Positions 36,210-43,486 of a DNA stretch of 43,486 bases are shown in pieces. Within the stretch, counting starts at the first letter, position 1. Every line of letters starts with the position of its first letter. The position numbers were made by a program, and so were the translations under genes. Source of the DNA: a gamma proteobacterium HTCC2207 (GTDB taxonomy: Bacteria > Pseudomonadota > Gammaproteobacteria > Pseudomonadales > Porticoccaceae); contig CH672400.1 in the NCBI GenBank assembly GCA_000153445.1, forward strand, positions 219,961-263,446, given 5' to 3'. The notes beneath the pieces are model-generated. The model was not told the DNA's origin, ran no database searches, and saw only the letters and a list, made by a program, of their open reading frames with translations.

Positions 36210-37334
36210 ATGTTTAGTGGCACACCCATCGTGCGACGCAAGTCGCGACAGATCATGGTCGGCAACGTTCCCGTCGGCGGTGATGCACCAATCTCTGTTC
36301 AGAGTATGACCAATACCAGTACCGCAGATGTCGCGGCTACTGTCGCTCAGATTAACCGTATTCAGGCTGCCGGCGCCGATATAGTGCGGGTCTCTGTGCC
36401 CTCTATGGCAGAAGCCGAGGCCTTTGGTGAAATCCGTAGGCTGGTCGATGTACCTCTAGTTGCCGATATTCATTTCGATCACCATATAGCCTTGAGAGTG
36501 GCTGACTTAGGTGTTGACTGTCTGCGTATCAATCCCGGTAATATTTCCAAAGAGAGTCGCTTGCGCGAAGTTATTGCCAAAGCACGTGATCTCAATATCC
36601 CCATTCGTATCGGTGTTAATGCCGGCTCGCTGGGCAAAGATCTGTTGCGCAAGTACAGTGAGCCCACAGCAGAGGCCATGGTTGAATCTGCCATGCGCAA
36701 TGTTGACCTGCTCGACAAATACGATTTTCAAGACTTTAAAGTTAGCGTCAAAGCATCGGACATTTTTATGGCCGTTTCGGCTTATCGCGATCTGGCGACC
36801 CGTATTGAACAACCGCTGCATTTAGGTATTACCGAAGCGGGCGGACTGCGCTCAGGAACTGTTAAATCCGCTATCGGCTTGGGTGCTCTATTGCTAGACG
36901 GTATTGGTGACACTGTGCGAATTTCTCTCGCTGCCGATCCTGCAGAAGAGGCAAAAGTCGCCTGGGATATGCTGCGTAGCCTGCGTCTGCGCAGTAAAGG
37001 CATTAACTTTATTGCCTGCCCTAGCTGCTCGCGACAAAATTTTGATGTTATTTCAACGGTTAACGAATTAGAAAATCGTCTTGAAGATATTACTGTGCCA
37101 ATGGATGTATCGATTATCGGCTGCATAGTCAATGGACCAGGGGAAGCCAAAGAATCTGACTTTGGTTTAACTGGCGGTACGCCAGCCAATCTGGTGTATC
37201 TCGATGGCGTGCCCGAGCACAAAATCGGCAATGAAAATTTGGTCGATGAACTCGAGTCGCAGATTCGTGCTAAGGCTGCGGCCAAAGAAGCACAGTTGGC
37301 TCATGAAGCTGAGCAGATAATTGCTAAAGGCTAA
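36210..37334 (+). CDS. ispG: 4-hydroxy-3-methylbut-2-en-1-yl diphosphate synthase
   Basis: A 374-residue [4Fe-4S] enzyme of the MEP isoprenoid pathway, making HMBPP from MEcPP. Clear motifs: [15 protein letters not shown] near the start, [29 protein letters not shown], and the cluster ligands in CPSCSRQ and [16 protein letters not shown]. Only 21 bases separate it from pilW. Its stop lies within a 14-nt tandem duplication (37330-37357). Confidence 0.97.
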   Translation: MFSGTPIVRRKSRQIMVGNVPVGGDAPISVQSMTNTSTADVAATVAQINRIQAAGADIVRVSVPSMAEAEAFGEIRRLVDVPLVADIHFDHHIALRVADLGVDCLRINPGNISKESRLREVIAKARDLNIPIRIGVNAGSLGKDLLRKYSEPTAEAMVESAMRNVDLLDKYDFQDFKVSVKASDIFMAVSAYRDLATRIEQPLHLGITEAGGLRSGTVKSAIGLGALLLDGIGDTVRISLAADPAEEAKVAWDMLRSLRLRSKGINFIACPSCSRQNFDVISTVNELENRLEDITVPMDVSIIGCIVNGPGEAKESDFGLTGGTPANLVYLDGVPEHKIGNENLVDELESQIRAKAAAKEAQLAHEAEQIIAKG

Positions 37335-37357
37335 TTGCTACAGGCTAATTGCTACAG
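37330..37357. repeat. 14-nt tandem duplication at the ispG stop
   Basis: GCTAATTGCTACAG occurs twice without a gap. The first copy contains the ispG stop codon. Confidence 0.9.
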
Positions 37358-37375
37358 GCTGAGGGCCAACCATTT

Positions 37376-38650
37376 ATGAAACTCCAATCCATTCGCGGAA
37401 TGAATGACCTACTTCCCGATCAGTCGCCCACCTGGCAATATCTTGAGTCAGTGATTGGCGACGTATTGGCGCGCTACAGCTACAGAGAAATTCGCTTCCC
37501 AATTCTTGAGCAGACTGAACTCTTTAAGCGTTCAATCGGTGAAGTGACCGATATAGTCGAAAAAGAAATGTATACCTTCGAAGATCGCAATGGCGACAGC
37601 TTGAGCCTGCGCCCCGAGGGTACCGCCAGCTGCGTTCGCGCCTGCAATCAAAACGGCTTGCTGCACAATCAAATACAGCGACTCTGGTATACAGGTCCCA
37701 TGTTCCGTCACGAGCGTCCTCAGAAAGGCCGTCTGCGTCAGTTCCATCAGGTCGGCGTTGAAGCTTTTGGTTTAAACGGTCCGGATATAGATGCCGAACT
37801 GCTGCTGATTACGGCACGTCTGTGGCAAGCCTTAAATATTGATCAGGCAGTTACCCTGCAGGTTAATTCTCTTGGTACATCTGCGGATCGTAAAGTCTAT
37901 CGCGCTGCACTGGTAGAGTATCTCAGTGCTCGTCACGACCAGCTGGATGAAGACAGTCAGCGTCGACTGCACTCCAATCCCATGCGAATCCTCGACAGTA
38001 AGAATGCTGATACCCAAGCGCTGCTAAATGATGCACCGGTTCTGCAGGACTATATAGACAGTGAATCCAAAGCGCATTTTAACCAGCTGCGCGCCATGCT
38101 CGATGCGGCGGATATACGCTATGAGATTAATCCCCGTTTAGTGCGCGGTCTCGATTATTACTCAAAGACGGTTTTCGAATGGGTTACCAGCAGCCTCGGT
38201 GCACAGGGAACAGTCTGTGCCGGCGGTCGCTACGATGGTCTAGTCGAACAGCTCGGCGGTAAACCCTGCCCCGGAGTGGGTTTTGCTATGGGCATGGAAA
38301 GGCTAGTACTGCTCCTTGACGAGTTGGGCGTAGTGCCTGATAGTGTCGCCCAAACGGTGGATCTCTATCTGGTTGCTGTGGGTGATGTGGGCCAGCAGGC
38401 ATTGGTGCTTGGAGAAAATTTGCGCAGTCATTGTCCAACTCAGCGCTTGCAGACCAATTGCGGTGGCGGAAGTTTTAAATCGCAAATGAAAAAAGCCGAT
38501 AAAAGTGGCGCCTCTATTGCCTTGATACTGGGTGAAGATGAAGCTGCAAACAACAAAGTGGGGGTTAAGTTTTTGCGTCAAGACCGTCCCCAAGAAACGG
38601 TTGACCAGGACCAACTGGCCAACCTAATAAATACATTAACGATTGATTGA
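37376..38650 (+). CDS. hisS: Histidine-tRNA ligase
   Basis: A 424-residue class II aminoacyl-tRNA synthetase. N-terminal [12 protein letters not shown], motif 2 [20 protein letters not shown], the histidine-specific [15 protein letters not shown] and [14 protein letters not shown], and motif 3 [11 protein letters not shown] are present, followed by the anticodon-binding domain. The start at 37376 (MKLQSIRG) fits the family; the frame is open nine codons further upstream. Confidence 0.98.
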   Translation: MKLQSIRGMNDLLPDQSPTWQYLESVIGDVLARYSYREIRFPILEQTELFKRSIGEVTDIVEKEMYTFEDRNGDSLSLRPEGTASCVRACNQNGLLHNQIQRLWYTGPMFRHERPQKGRLRQFHQVGVEAFGLNGPDIDAELLLITARLWQALNIDQAVTLQVNSLGTSADRKVYRAALVEYLSARHDQLDEDSQRRLHSNPMRILDSKNADTQALLNDAPVLQDYIDSESKAHFNQLRAMLDAADIRYEINPRLVRGLDYYSKTVFEWVTSSLGAQGTVCAGGRYDGLVEQLGGKPCPGVGFAMGMERLVLLLDELGVVPDSVAQTVDLYLVAVGDVGQQALVLGENLRSHCPTQRLQTNCGGGSFKSQMKKADKSGASIALILGEDEAANNKVGVKFLRQDRPQETVDQDQLANLINTLTID

Positions 38651-38659
38651 GGAACACCC

Positions 38660-39427
38660 GTGGCAGACCATATTACTGAAGAAGAGCAAATCGAAGCACT
38701 TAAGCGTTGGTGGGACGAGAATGGCAAACAAGTCGTTCTGGCCATTGTGCTCACTGTTGGTGGTTATTTTGGTTGGCAAGCATGGACCGACCATCTCGAT
38801 GAGCAAACCGCGGCTGCGTCGCTGGTTTATCAAGAGATGCTGGACAATGTGGGTGATGCTGCGGCTGGCGATGTTCTGGACGCAGACCAGCAAGCTGAGA
38901 TTAATCAGTTGGCTGAAACACTCAAACAGGAATACAGCAGTACTCAGTACGCCTATTACGCAGCGCTGGTGAAAGCCAAACTGGCAGTTGAAGGTGCTGA
39001 TTTAAGCGCTGCCACTGTTGAGCTTGAATGGGCCATGGACAATGCTGAGGAAACGCTCAGTGAAAATATTGCACGGCTGCGTTTGGCGCGAGTTCAAGCC
39101 GCAGCTGGCAATCTTGATACAGCTCTTCAGCTAGTGCAGGGTGTCGACGCTGGAGAACTTAAGTCAGCCTTTGACGAAGCCAAAGGTGATTTCTATCAGC
39201 AGCAGGGCAACAGCGGTGCAGCTTATTCGGCCTATGAAGCTGCCATGATGGGCATTGATGTCGGCAACAGCTCGGCTAGTCAGCTCCTGCAACTTAAAAT
39301 CAGTCAAGTGAAGCCGGTGATTACCCAAGCCGTTGAAGTCGAAGACTCTGTTGAAGCTGAGGGCTCTTTTGAAGCTGAGGGCTCTGTTGAAGCTGAAGGC
39401 TCTGTGGAACAGGACGACGCATCATGA
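38660..39427 (+). CDS. yfgM: YfgM-like TPR protein (UPF0070)
   Basis: A 255-residue inner-membrane protein of the YfgM family, an ancillary partner of SecYEG and PpiD in E. coli. N-terminal cytoplasmic segment with RWWDENGKQ, one membrane helix (about 24-42), then TPR-like helices in the periplasm. The C-terminus ends in a tandem acidic tail encoded by an 18-nt repeat. Starts with GTG, nine bases after hisS; overlaps bamB by four bases (ATGA). Confidence 0.92.
   Translation: MADHITEEEQIEALKRWWDENGKQVVLAIVLTVGGYFGWQAWTDHLDEQTAAASLVYQEMLDNVGDAAAGDVLDADQQAEINQLAETLKQEYSSTQYAYYAALVKAKLAVEGADLSAATVELEWAMDNAEETLSENIARLRLARVQAAAGNLDTALQLVQGVDAGELKSAFDEAKGDFYQQQGNSGAAYSAYEAAMMGIDVGNSSASQLLQLKISQVKPVITQAVEVEDSVEAEGSFEAEGSVEAEGSVEQDDAS
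39335..39406 (+). repeat. 18-nt coding tandem repeat in yfgM, four units
   Basis: Four contiguous copies, consensus GAAGCTGAGGGCTCTGTT, encode a hexapeptide (E-A-E-G-S-V) at the acidic C-terminus of YfgM; the first copy is the most diverged and the third matches the consensus. Confidence 0.95.
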
Positions 39428-40566
39428 AAAAACTTAATTTATTACTCTGCGCATTGTTGATCTCAGGCTGTAGTTGGTTTGGTGGAGACGATGAAGACGA
39501 AATAAAGCCAGCAGAGTTGGTTAAATTTGATCAGCAGGTAAAAGTTAAGAAAAAGTGGTCAACAAAAGTGGGCGGTGGCAACAAAACGTTTTGGACAAGC
39601 CTGCGTCCTGCCACTAACGGCGATACAGTATTTGCCGCGGATCACGAAGGCAAAGTTAGCGCCATTGATATAGCCACGGGTAAACGTTCCTGGAGCACCG
39701 AGTTAGATGTCTCGATCTCCGGAGGTGTTGGTTATGCCCCTGGTCAGGTGTTGGTTGGCAGCATTGAAGGTGAAGTCTTCGCCTTGAGTGATACCGACGG
39801 CTCGGTGATCTGGAAGGCAACTGTTAGTTCAGAAATTTTGGCCAGTCCTCAGGGTAATGGTGAGGTGGTTGCAGTACAGACCATCGATAACAAGCTGTTT
39901 GCTCTCGATGCCGAAACTGGCGACGCCCTTTGGCAGCACGAGGATGATGCGCCGCTGCTTACTGTGCGCGGCACCAGCACCGCTTTGGTAAACGATAGAA
40001 TGATCTTGGCCGGTTTTGATTCCGGTAAGTTAATCGCGTTTAACCCAGAAAATGGCTCGTTGATTTGGGAGTCTCGTTTGGCGCTGCCAAAGGGTCGTAC
40101 CGATCTTGAGCGTATGGTCGATGTCGATGGTGCAGCCCTGCTAGTCGACGATGTGATTTATGCAGTGACCTATCAGGGTCGCTTGGGTGCTATTTCTCGT
40201 GGCACCGGCAGAAGCCTCTGGTTCCAAGATGGCTCCTCACACAGTTCACCGGCCTACAATAGCGGTCAAGTGTTTGTCAGTGAATCTGATAGTACCGTTC
40301 GCGCTTTTAATTCAGGCAGCGGACAGGTGGTTTGGAGCAATGAGCAGTTATTTCTTCGTCGCGTAACGGGCCCAGCCGAGTTTGCTGGTTATATGGCTGT
40401 GGCTGATGCCGAAGGTTATCTCCATCTGTTGAATAAAGAAGACGGCAGTTTTGCTGCTCGCGCCAAGGTGGATGGCAGCGGTGTCAGTGCACCTATGTTG
40501 TCCGTCGGTGATAGCTTGATTGTGCAGTCCAACAGCGGCTCCCTGAGCGCATTTAAAATTCAGTAG
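39424..40566 (+). CDS. bamB: Outer-membrane assembly lipoprotein BamB
   Basis: A 380-residue lipoprotein of the BAM complex that helps insert beta-barrel proteins. Signal ends LISGC (lipidated Cys16). The body is an eight-bladed PQQ-like propeller with repeated W-x-x-x-V and A-x-D-x-x-T-G motifs (AIDIATGKRSWST, ALDAETGDALWQH, FNPENGSLIWES, AFNSGSGQVVWSN). Translationally coupled to yfgM. A hairpin terminator follows. Confidence 0.97.
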   Translation: MKKLNLLLCALLISGCSWFGGDDEDEIKPAELVKFDQQVKVKKKWSTKVGGGNKTFWTSLRPATNGDTVFAADHEGKVSAIDIATGKRSWSTELDVSISGGVGYAPGQVLVGSIEGEVFALSDTDGSVIWKATVSSEILASPQGNGEVVAVQTIDNKLFALDAETGDALWQHEDDAPLLTVRGTSTALVNDRMILAGFDSGKLIAFNPENGSLIWESRLALPKGRTDLERMVDVDGAALLVDDVIYAVTYQGRLGAISRGTGRSLWFQDGSSHSSPAYNSGQVFVSESDSTVRAFNSGSGQVVWSNEQLFLRRVTGPAEFAGYMAVADAEGYLHLLNKEDGSFAARAKVDGSGVSAPMLSVGDSLIVQSNSGSLSAFKIQ

Positions 40567-40589
40567 TAGCCCGTCCATTGATAGAAAGT

Positions 40590-40626
40590 CTCCACTGCGG
40601 TAATTCACAGCAGTGGAGGATCTTTT
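40590..40626 (+). terminator. Possible terminator after bamB
   Basis: CTCCACTGC (40590-40598) pairs perfectly with GCAGTGGAG (40610-40618), loop 11 bases, followed by GATCTTTTC. The T-run is short. Confidence 0.5.
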
Positions 40627-40679
40627 CACGGTCACTTGATCTATAGTCAGCCTGTATTGGCGTCCACAGAGATCAATCT

Positions 40680-41317
40680 ATGATTCAACTTAATAGCAAC
40701 AAGCTCAAGCAGGCCGAGGCAAACTTTTTGTCCCGCTATCCCGGCGGCTTTGCCGATCCGGAAATGGTCAAGATTGGCAAGCGCCATCCCATGGAAAAAA
40801 TGACTACCATGGCCCATGATTGTTTTACTGCCAGAGCGCGAAAAAATATCGGGCAGTACGCTGAGGATATGGCCAAGATAGTGGGCCGTTCGTCAATGGT
40901 CTCTATGTTTGAGAAACCCAAGTTCCGTGACTTTGTTAAGCGCTTGGCCCCCGGGGAACAGTCTTTTATGGTTCAGGCCATGCATGATCTGCTGCATACA
41001 GATAATCAGCAAGGTGGTTTCGAAGCCCTTGTAGAGCTGCTAAAAACCGAAAAACTGGCGAAGTGGAGCCTGATTTCGATATTCCCGCTACCATGCGCCG
41101 ACCGCTGAAGTATTGTCAAACCCACCACCGCGAAAAATATATTCGGCACTTTGAGGTTGACGGCTTGGTCTACAAGCCTACCCCAAGCTGGGAATTTTAC
41201 ACTGCCTACAGAGACTTAATTAACCACGCAAAAACCAAAGTCGATAGCAGTTTGTCGCCGTCCAATGCCGCATTCTCAGGATTTCTGATGATGTCGATGC
41301 CGTCATCAAACCATTAG
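40680..41317 (+). pseudogene. Unknown gene broken by a one-base frameshift
   Basis: I do not recognise the family. Frame A runs from ATG 40680 to 41108 (MIQLNSNKLKQAEANFLSRYPGGFADPEM...). From about 41050 the coding character moves to the -1 register (TGEVEPDFDIPATMRRPLKYCQTHHREKYIRHF...) and ends at 41317. One A missing from the run at 41048-41052 (GAAAAAC) would join both into about 210 residues. The joined protein is soluble, helical and basic, with an aromatic C-terminal part (YKPTPSWEFYTAYRDLI). It lies between bamB and der, which usually adjoin, so it is an accessory insertion. Real mutation and sequencing error are both possible. Confidence 0.65.
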
Positions 41318-41555
41318 TTAAACGGCGTTTTTTTTGGGCCATGGCAATTACATCGGCAAAATTAAAACTGCTTTAGTTCGATTTTTCTGGTGGCCGCCGC
41401 GAGCCAGCCCGATTGGGTTTGAATTTGGCGGGTATTCCTTTTGAGGGCCACCGTATGCCAACAGCTGATTGGCTTGCAGTAAAAGCAAATTTTCCCTATC
41501 AGCGAGAGCCAGTAACTGATTTTCTTTAGTGTGATGTCCGATCAACTACAGTAGA
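41318..41555. other. Intergenic region between the broken gene and der
   Basis: No gene that I can support. Contains an inverted repeat, GGTGGCC (41389-41395) and GGCCACC (41446-41452), 50 bases apart, and short open frames with no start. It may include decayed 3' sequence of the preceding gene. Confidence 0.4.
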
Positions 41556-41585
41556 ATGCCGCACTTAAACTCTGCGGCATTTTTA
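41556..41585 (+). terminator. Rho-independent terminator just before der
   Basis: ATGCCGCA (41556-41563) pairs perfectly with TGCGGCAT (41573-41580), loop nine bases, followed by TTTT. It ends six bases before the der start, so it either ends upstream transcription or sits in the der leader. Confidence 0.6.
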
Positions 41586-41590
41586 ATTTC

Positions 41591-42994
41591 ATGATTCCTG
41601 TTATCGCTCTTGTTGGGCGCCCCAATGTTGGTAAATCAACGCTATTTAATCGACTCACACGCAGTCGCGATGCCCTGGTGGCTAACTATTCGGGTCTGAC
41701 CCGTGATCGCAAGTACGGTGATGGCGAGATGCATGATCGTCGCTTTATGGTGATCGATACCGGTGGCATCAGTGGTGAGGAAGAGGGCATAGACGTGGGT
41801 ATGGCGGAACAGTCACTGCTGGCCATGGATGAAGCCGACATCGTTCTGTTTATTGTTGATTGTCGCTCGGGAATTATCGCCGCTGACCATATGATCGCCG
41901 AGACCCTGCGCAAGAAAAACCGCAAAGTCTATCTGGTAGCCAACAAAATCGATGGTTTGGATCCCGCAGCAGCGTTGGCTGATTTTTATCAGTTGGGTTT
42001 CTCCGGTATGTTCCCCACCACAGCCACTCACGGTCGCGGTGTGCGCTCGATGATGGAAGAGTTGCTTGAGCCCTATCCTGAATATGCAGAGCCAGATAAT
42101 AGTGGTTTAAACGGTATTCGAATCGGAGTGGTTGGTCGTCCCAATGTGGGTAAATCAACGCTGGTCAATCGCTTGCTCGGCGAAGATCGAGTGGTGGTCT
42201 ATGACGAAGCCGGTACAACTCGCGACAGTGTCTACATTGATTATGAGCGTCACGGCAAAAAGTACACGTTAATCGACACCGCCGGTATTCGTAAGCGCAA
42301 AAATATTAAATTGGCGATTGAGAAGTTCTCCATCGTCAAAACTCTACAGGCAATTGATGACGCCAATGTAGTGGTTCTGATGGTCGATGCCCACGAAGGG
42401 TTGGTCGAGCAGGATCTCCATCTAATGGGTTCAGTCATCGATGCCGGTCGCGGTTTAGTGATTGGTGTCAATAAGTGGGATGGCCTTGAGCCGGAAAAGC
42501 GCGAAAAGATCAAAGAAGATATTAAACGCCGACTGCGCTTTGCTGAATTTGCCGATGTACACTATATCTCAGCAATGCATGGCACTGGCGTTGGCAATCT
42601 CTATGACTCAATTGAAAACGCCTATCGTGCAGCAACTGATGCCCTTAGTGCCTCGCGTTTGACCAAGGTTTTGGAGGGCGCAGTAGAAGAGCATCAGCCG
42701 CCGCTAGTCCACGGACGACGTATCAAATTACGCTTCGCTCACGCCGGTGGTCGCAACCCGCCAGTTATTATTGTTCACGGCAACCAGACCGATTCAGTGC
42801 CGGCGCAATACACTCGCTACCTTGAAAAGATATTCCGTCGCGAGCTAGGCTTACATGGGACGCCGGTACGAGTAGAATTCCGCACCTCGGAAAATCCTTA
42901 TAGCACTAAAGGCAAGGCAGTTAATAAGCCCACCTTTAAGAAAAAGCCGGTAACCAAGTATAGTAAGCGCCAGGACGACAAGAAAAAGAAGTAG
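41591..42994 (+). CDS. der: Ribosome biogenesis GTPase Der (EngA)
   Basis: A 467-residue protein with two tandem GTPase domains and a C-terminal KH-like domain, needed for 50S subunit maturation. Walker A motifs [14 protein letters not shown] (residues about 8-21) and [14 protein letters not shown] (about 181-194), G3 DTGG and DTAG, and G4 NKID and NKWD are intact. The C-terminus is a Lys-rich tail ([18 protein letters not shown]). No Shine-Dalgarno is obvious; the ATG follows the terminator hairpin closely. Length is slightly below E. coli Der (490). Confidence 0.98.
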   Translation: MIPVIALVGRPNVGKSTLFNRLTRSRDALVANYSGLTRDRKYGDGEMHDRRFMVIDTGGISGEEEGIDVGMAEQSLLAMDEADIVLFIVDCRSGIIAADHMIAETLRKKNRKVYLVANKIDGLDPAAALADFYQLGFSGMFPTTATHGRGVRSMMEELLEPYPEYAEPDNSGLNGIRIGVVGRPNVGKSTLVNRLLGEDRVVVYDEAGTTRDSVYIDYERHGKKYTLIDTAGIRKRKNIKLAIEKFSIVKTLQAIDDANVVVLMVDAHEGLVEQDLHLMGSVIDAGRGLVIGVNKWDGLEPEKREKIKEDIKRRLRFAEFADVHYISAMHGTGVGNLYDSIENAYRAATDALSASRLTKVLEGAVEEHQPPLVHGRRIKLRFAHAGGRNPPVIIVHGNQTDSVPAQYTRYLEKIFRRELGLHGTPVRVEFRTSENPYSTKGKAVNKPTFKKKPVTKYSKRQDDKKKK

Positions 42995-43418
42995 TTATTA
43001 GTATAGCTGTTTACCTGCGATCAACTCGATCGCAGTATACCCTTCGATCTTGCGCTTAACACTTGCCGTAATCTCGAGCAATTCAAGCCATGTCTCCGAG
43101 AGCGCGCTAAACTCTGCTATCTGAAGCGCTCTGAACCCTGTCATCCCGAACGCATGTGAGAGATCTCCTATCAGCGCCCTCGATCTTCCAGCAAATCTGT
43201 ATTGGCTAGCCTACAGCAGCCTCAGAACTCCCTTATCACCTCGCTCTATAAGGATGACAAATTAGTAGGCTGTTATATAGCGAAATTCTAGGAGGCAAAC
43301 CCCAAACCAACCTACTTAAATCACATAGTTTTGCACTTGCCAATAACAGGTTTCTCAGAGTCAGGCTGAGCGCAAAAAACAGCCGAGCAAAAGCATTACA
43401 TTTATTTGTCATTTACTG
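42995..43418. other. Non-coding region downstream of der
   Basis: No open frame with gene character on either strand. A perfect 8-bp hairpin, CTGCGATC (43015-43022) with GATCGCAG (43028-43035), lies 20 bases after the der stop and could be its transcript end, without a T-run. Next come AGAGCGC/GCGCTCT inverted repeats (43099-43105, 43126-43132) and the inverted-repeat-bounded element at 43139-43259. The last 30 bases before the promoter are AT-rich. Confidence 0.6.
43139..43259. repeat. Element bounded by TGTCATCC / GGATGACA inverted repeats
   Basis: TGTCATCC (43139-43146) and GGATGACA (43252-43259) are exact reverse complements bounding about 120 bases. The left end continues CGAACGCATGTGAGAGATCT, resembling the TGTCATCC(C/T)GA(A/G)CG...GGATCT sequences dispersed in intergenic regions of several bacterial groups (from memory). 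No coding content. An internal AGCCTAC (43208-43214) has a GTAGGCT partner beyond the right end. Confidence 0.5.
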
Positions 43419-43446
43419 TTGACATGTTCAGCGCTGACGCTAGAAT
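43419..43446 (+). promoter_or_regulatory. Strong promoter, probably of an rRNA or other stable RNA operon
   Basis: Consensus TTGACA (43419-43424), a 16-base spacer and TAGAAT (43441-43446), preceded by an AT-rich stretch that could be an UP element (about 43395-43416) and followed by a GC-rich discriminator (GCGCGC). This layout is typical of growth-rate-controlled rRNA and tRNA promoters in Pseudomonas-type bacteria. The transcribed gene would begin beyond the window. Confidence 0.65.
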
Positions 43447-43486
43447 GCGCGCTTCCCAACAGCAATGTTGAGACGCAAAAGCAAGA

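Noticed and set aside
41348..41545. 65-residue minus-strand open frame upstream of der
   Set aside because: No ribosome binding site or family resemblance, and no support from neighbouring genes on that strand.

Overview
The window reads as a chromosome segment of a marine-type gammaproteobacterium. Three gene orders support this: purN-purM | DUF2066-hda-sppA-DUF2069-wrbA-arsC-yihY-thioredoxin; suhB | trmJ-iscRSUA-hscBA-fdx-iscX-ndk; and rlmN-pilW-ispG-hisS-yfgM-bamB-der. All three resemble Pseudomonas-type gammaproteobacteria. Compact spacing, a TonB-dependent receptor beside a sugar locus and moderate GC suggest an oligotrophic marine lineage such as SAR92/Porticoccaceae. That placement is inference; no rRNA lies inside the window.

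Layout. 1-2741: end of a small fructoside-use locus (TonB-dependent receptor C-terminus, GH68-like enzyme, ROK fructokinase). 3029-4988: dcd, then a large imperfect palindrome and an AT-rich patch holding an unrecognised gene and a GNAT acetyltransferase. 5025-15678: conserved block with DUF3014, DUF3108, purN, purM, then DUF2066, hda, and sppA, DUF2069, wrbA, arsC on the minus strand, followed by a frameshifted yihY and a TlpA-like lipoprotein. 15849-19525: aldehyde dehydrogenase, an AraC/alkyltransferase fusion whose acceptor cysteine is serine, and an APC permease. 19711-24060: a plus-strand cluster of DUF4345, DUF3604, a parvulin-type isomerase and a HupE/UreJ-like membrane protein. 24107-31530: suhB, trmJ and the complete ISC iron-sulfur operon behind a near-consensus IscR site. 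31588-33456: a GGDEF/EAL protein inserted between iscX and ndk. 33583-42994: ndk, rlmN, pilW, ispG, hisS, yfgM, bamB, a frameshifted unknown gene, and der. 42995-43486: non-coding, ending in a strong promoter with a GC-rich discriminator, probably for a stable RNA operon just outside the window.

Most of the window is housekeeping: purine synthesis, replication control, Fe-S assembly, isoprenoid synthesis, translation, outer-membrane assembly and ribosome biogenesis. The less ordinary parts are the DUF3604/PpiC/HupE module, the Cys-to-Ser AraC-alkyltransferase, two one-base frameshifts, five short intergenic tandem arrays (11-16 nt units), the 124-bp palindrome after dcd and an inverted-repeat-bounded element near the right end. 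I saw no CRISPR array, transposase, integrase, tRNA or defence system.
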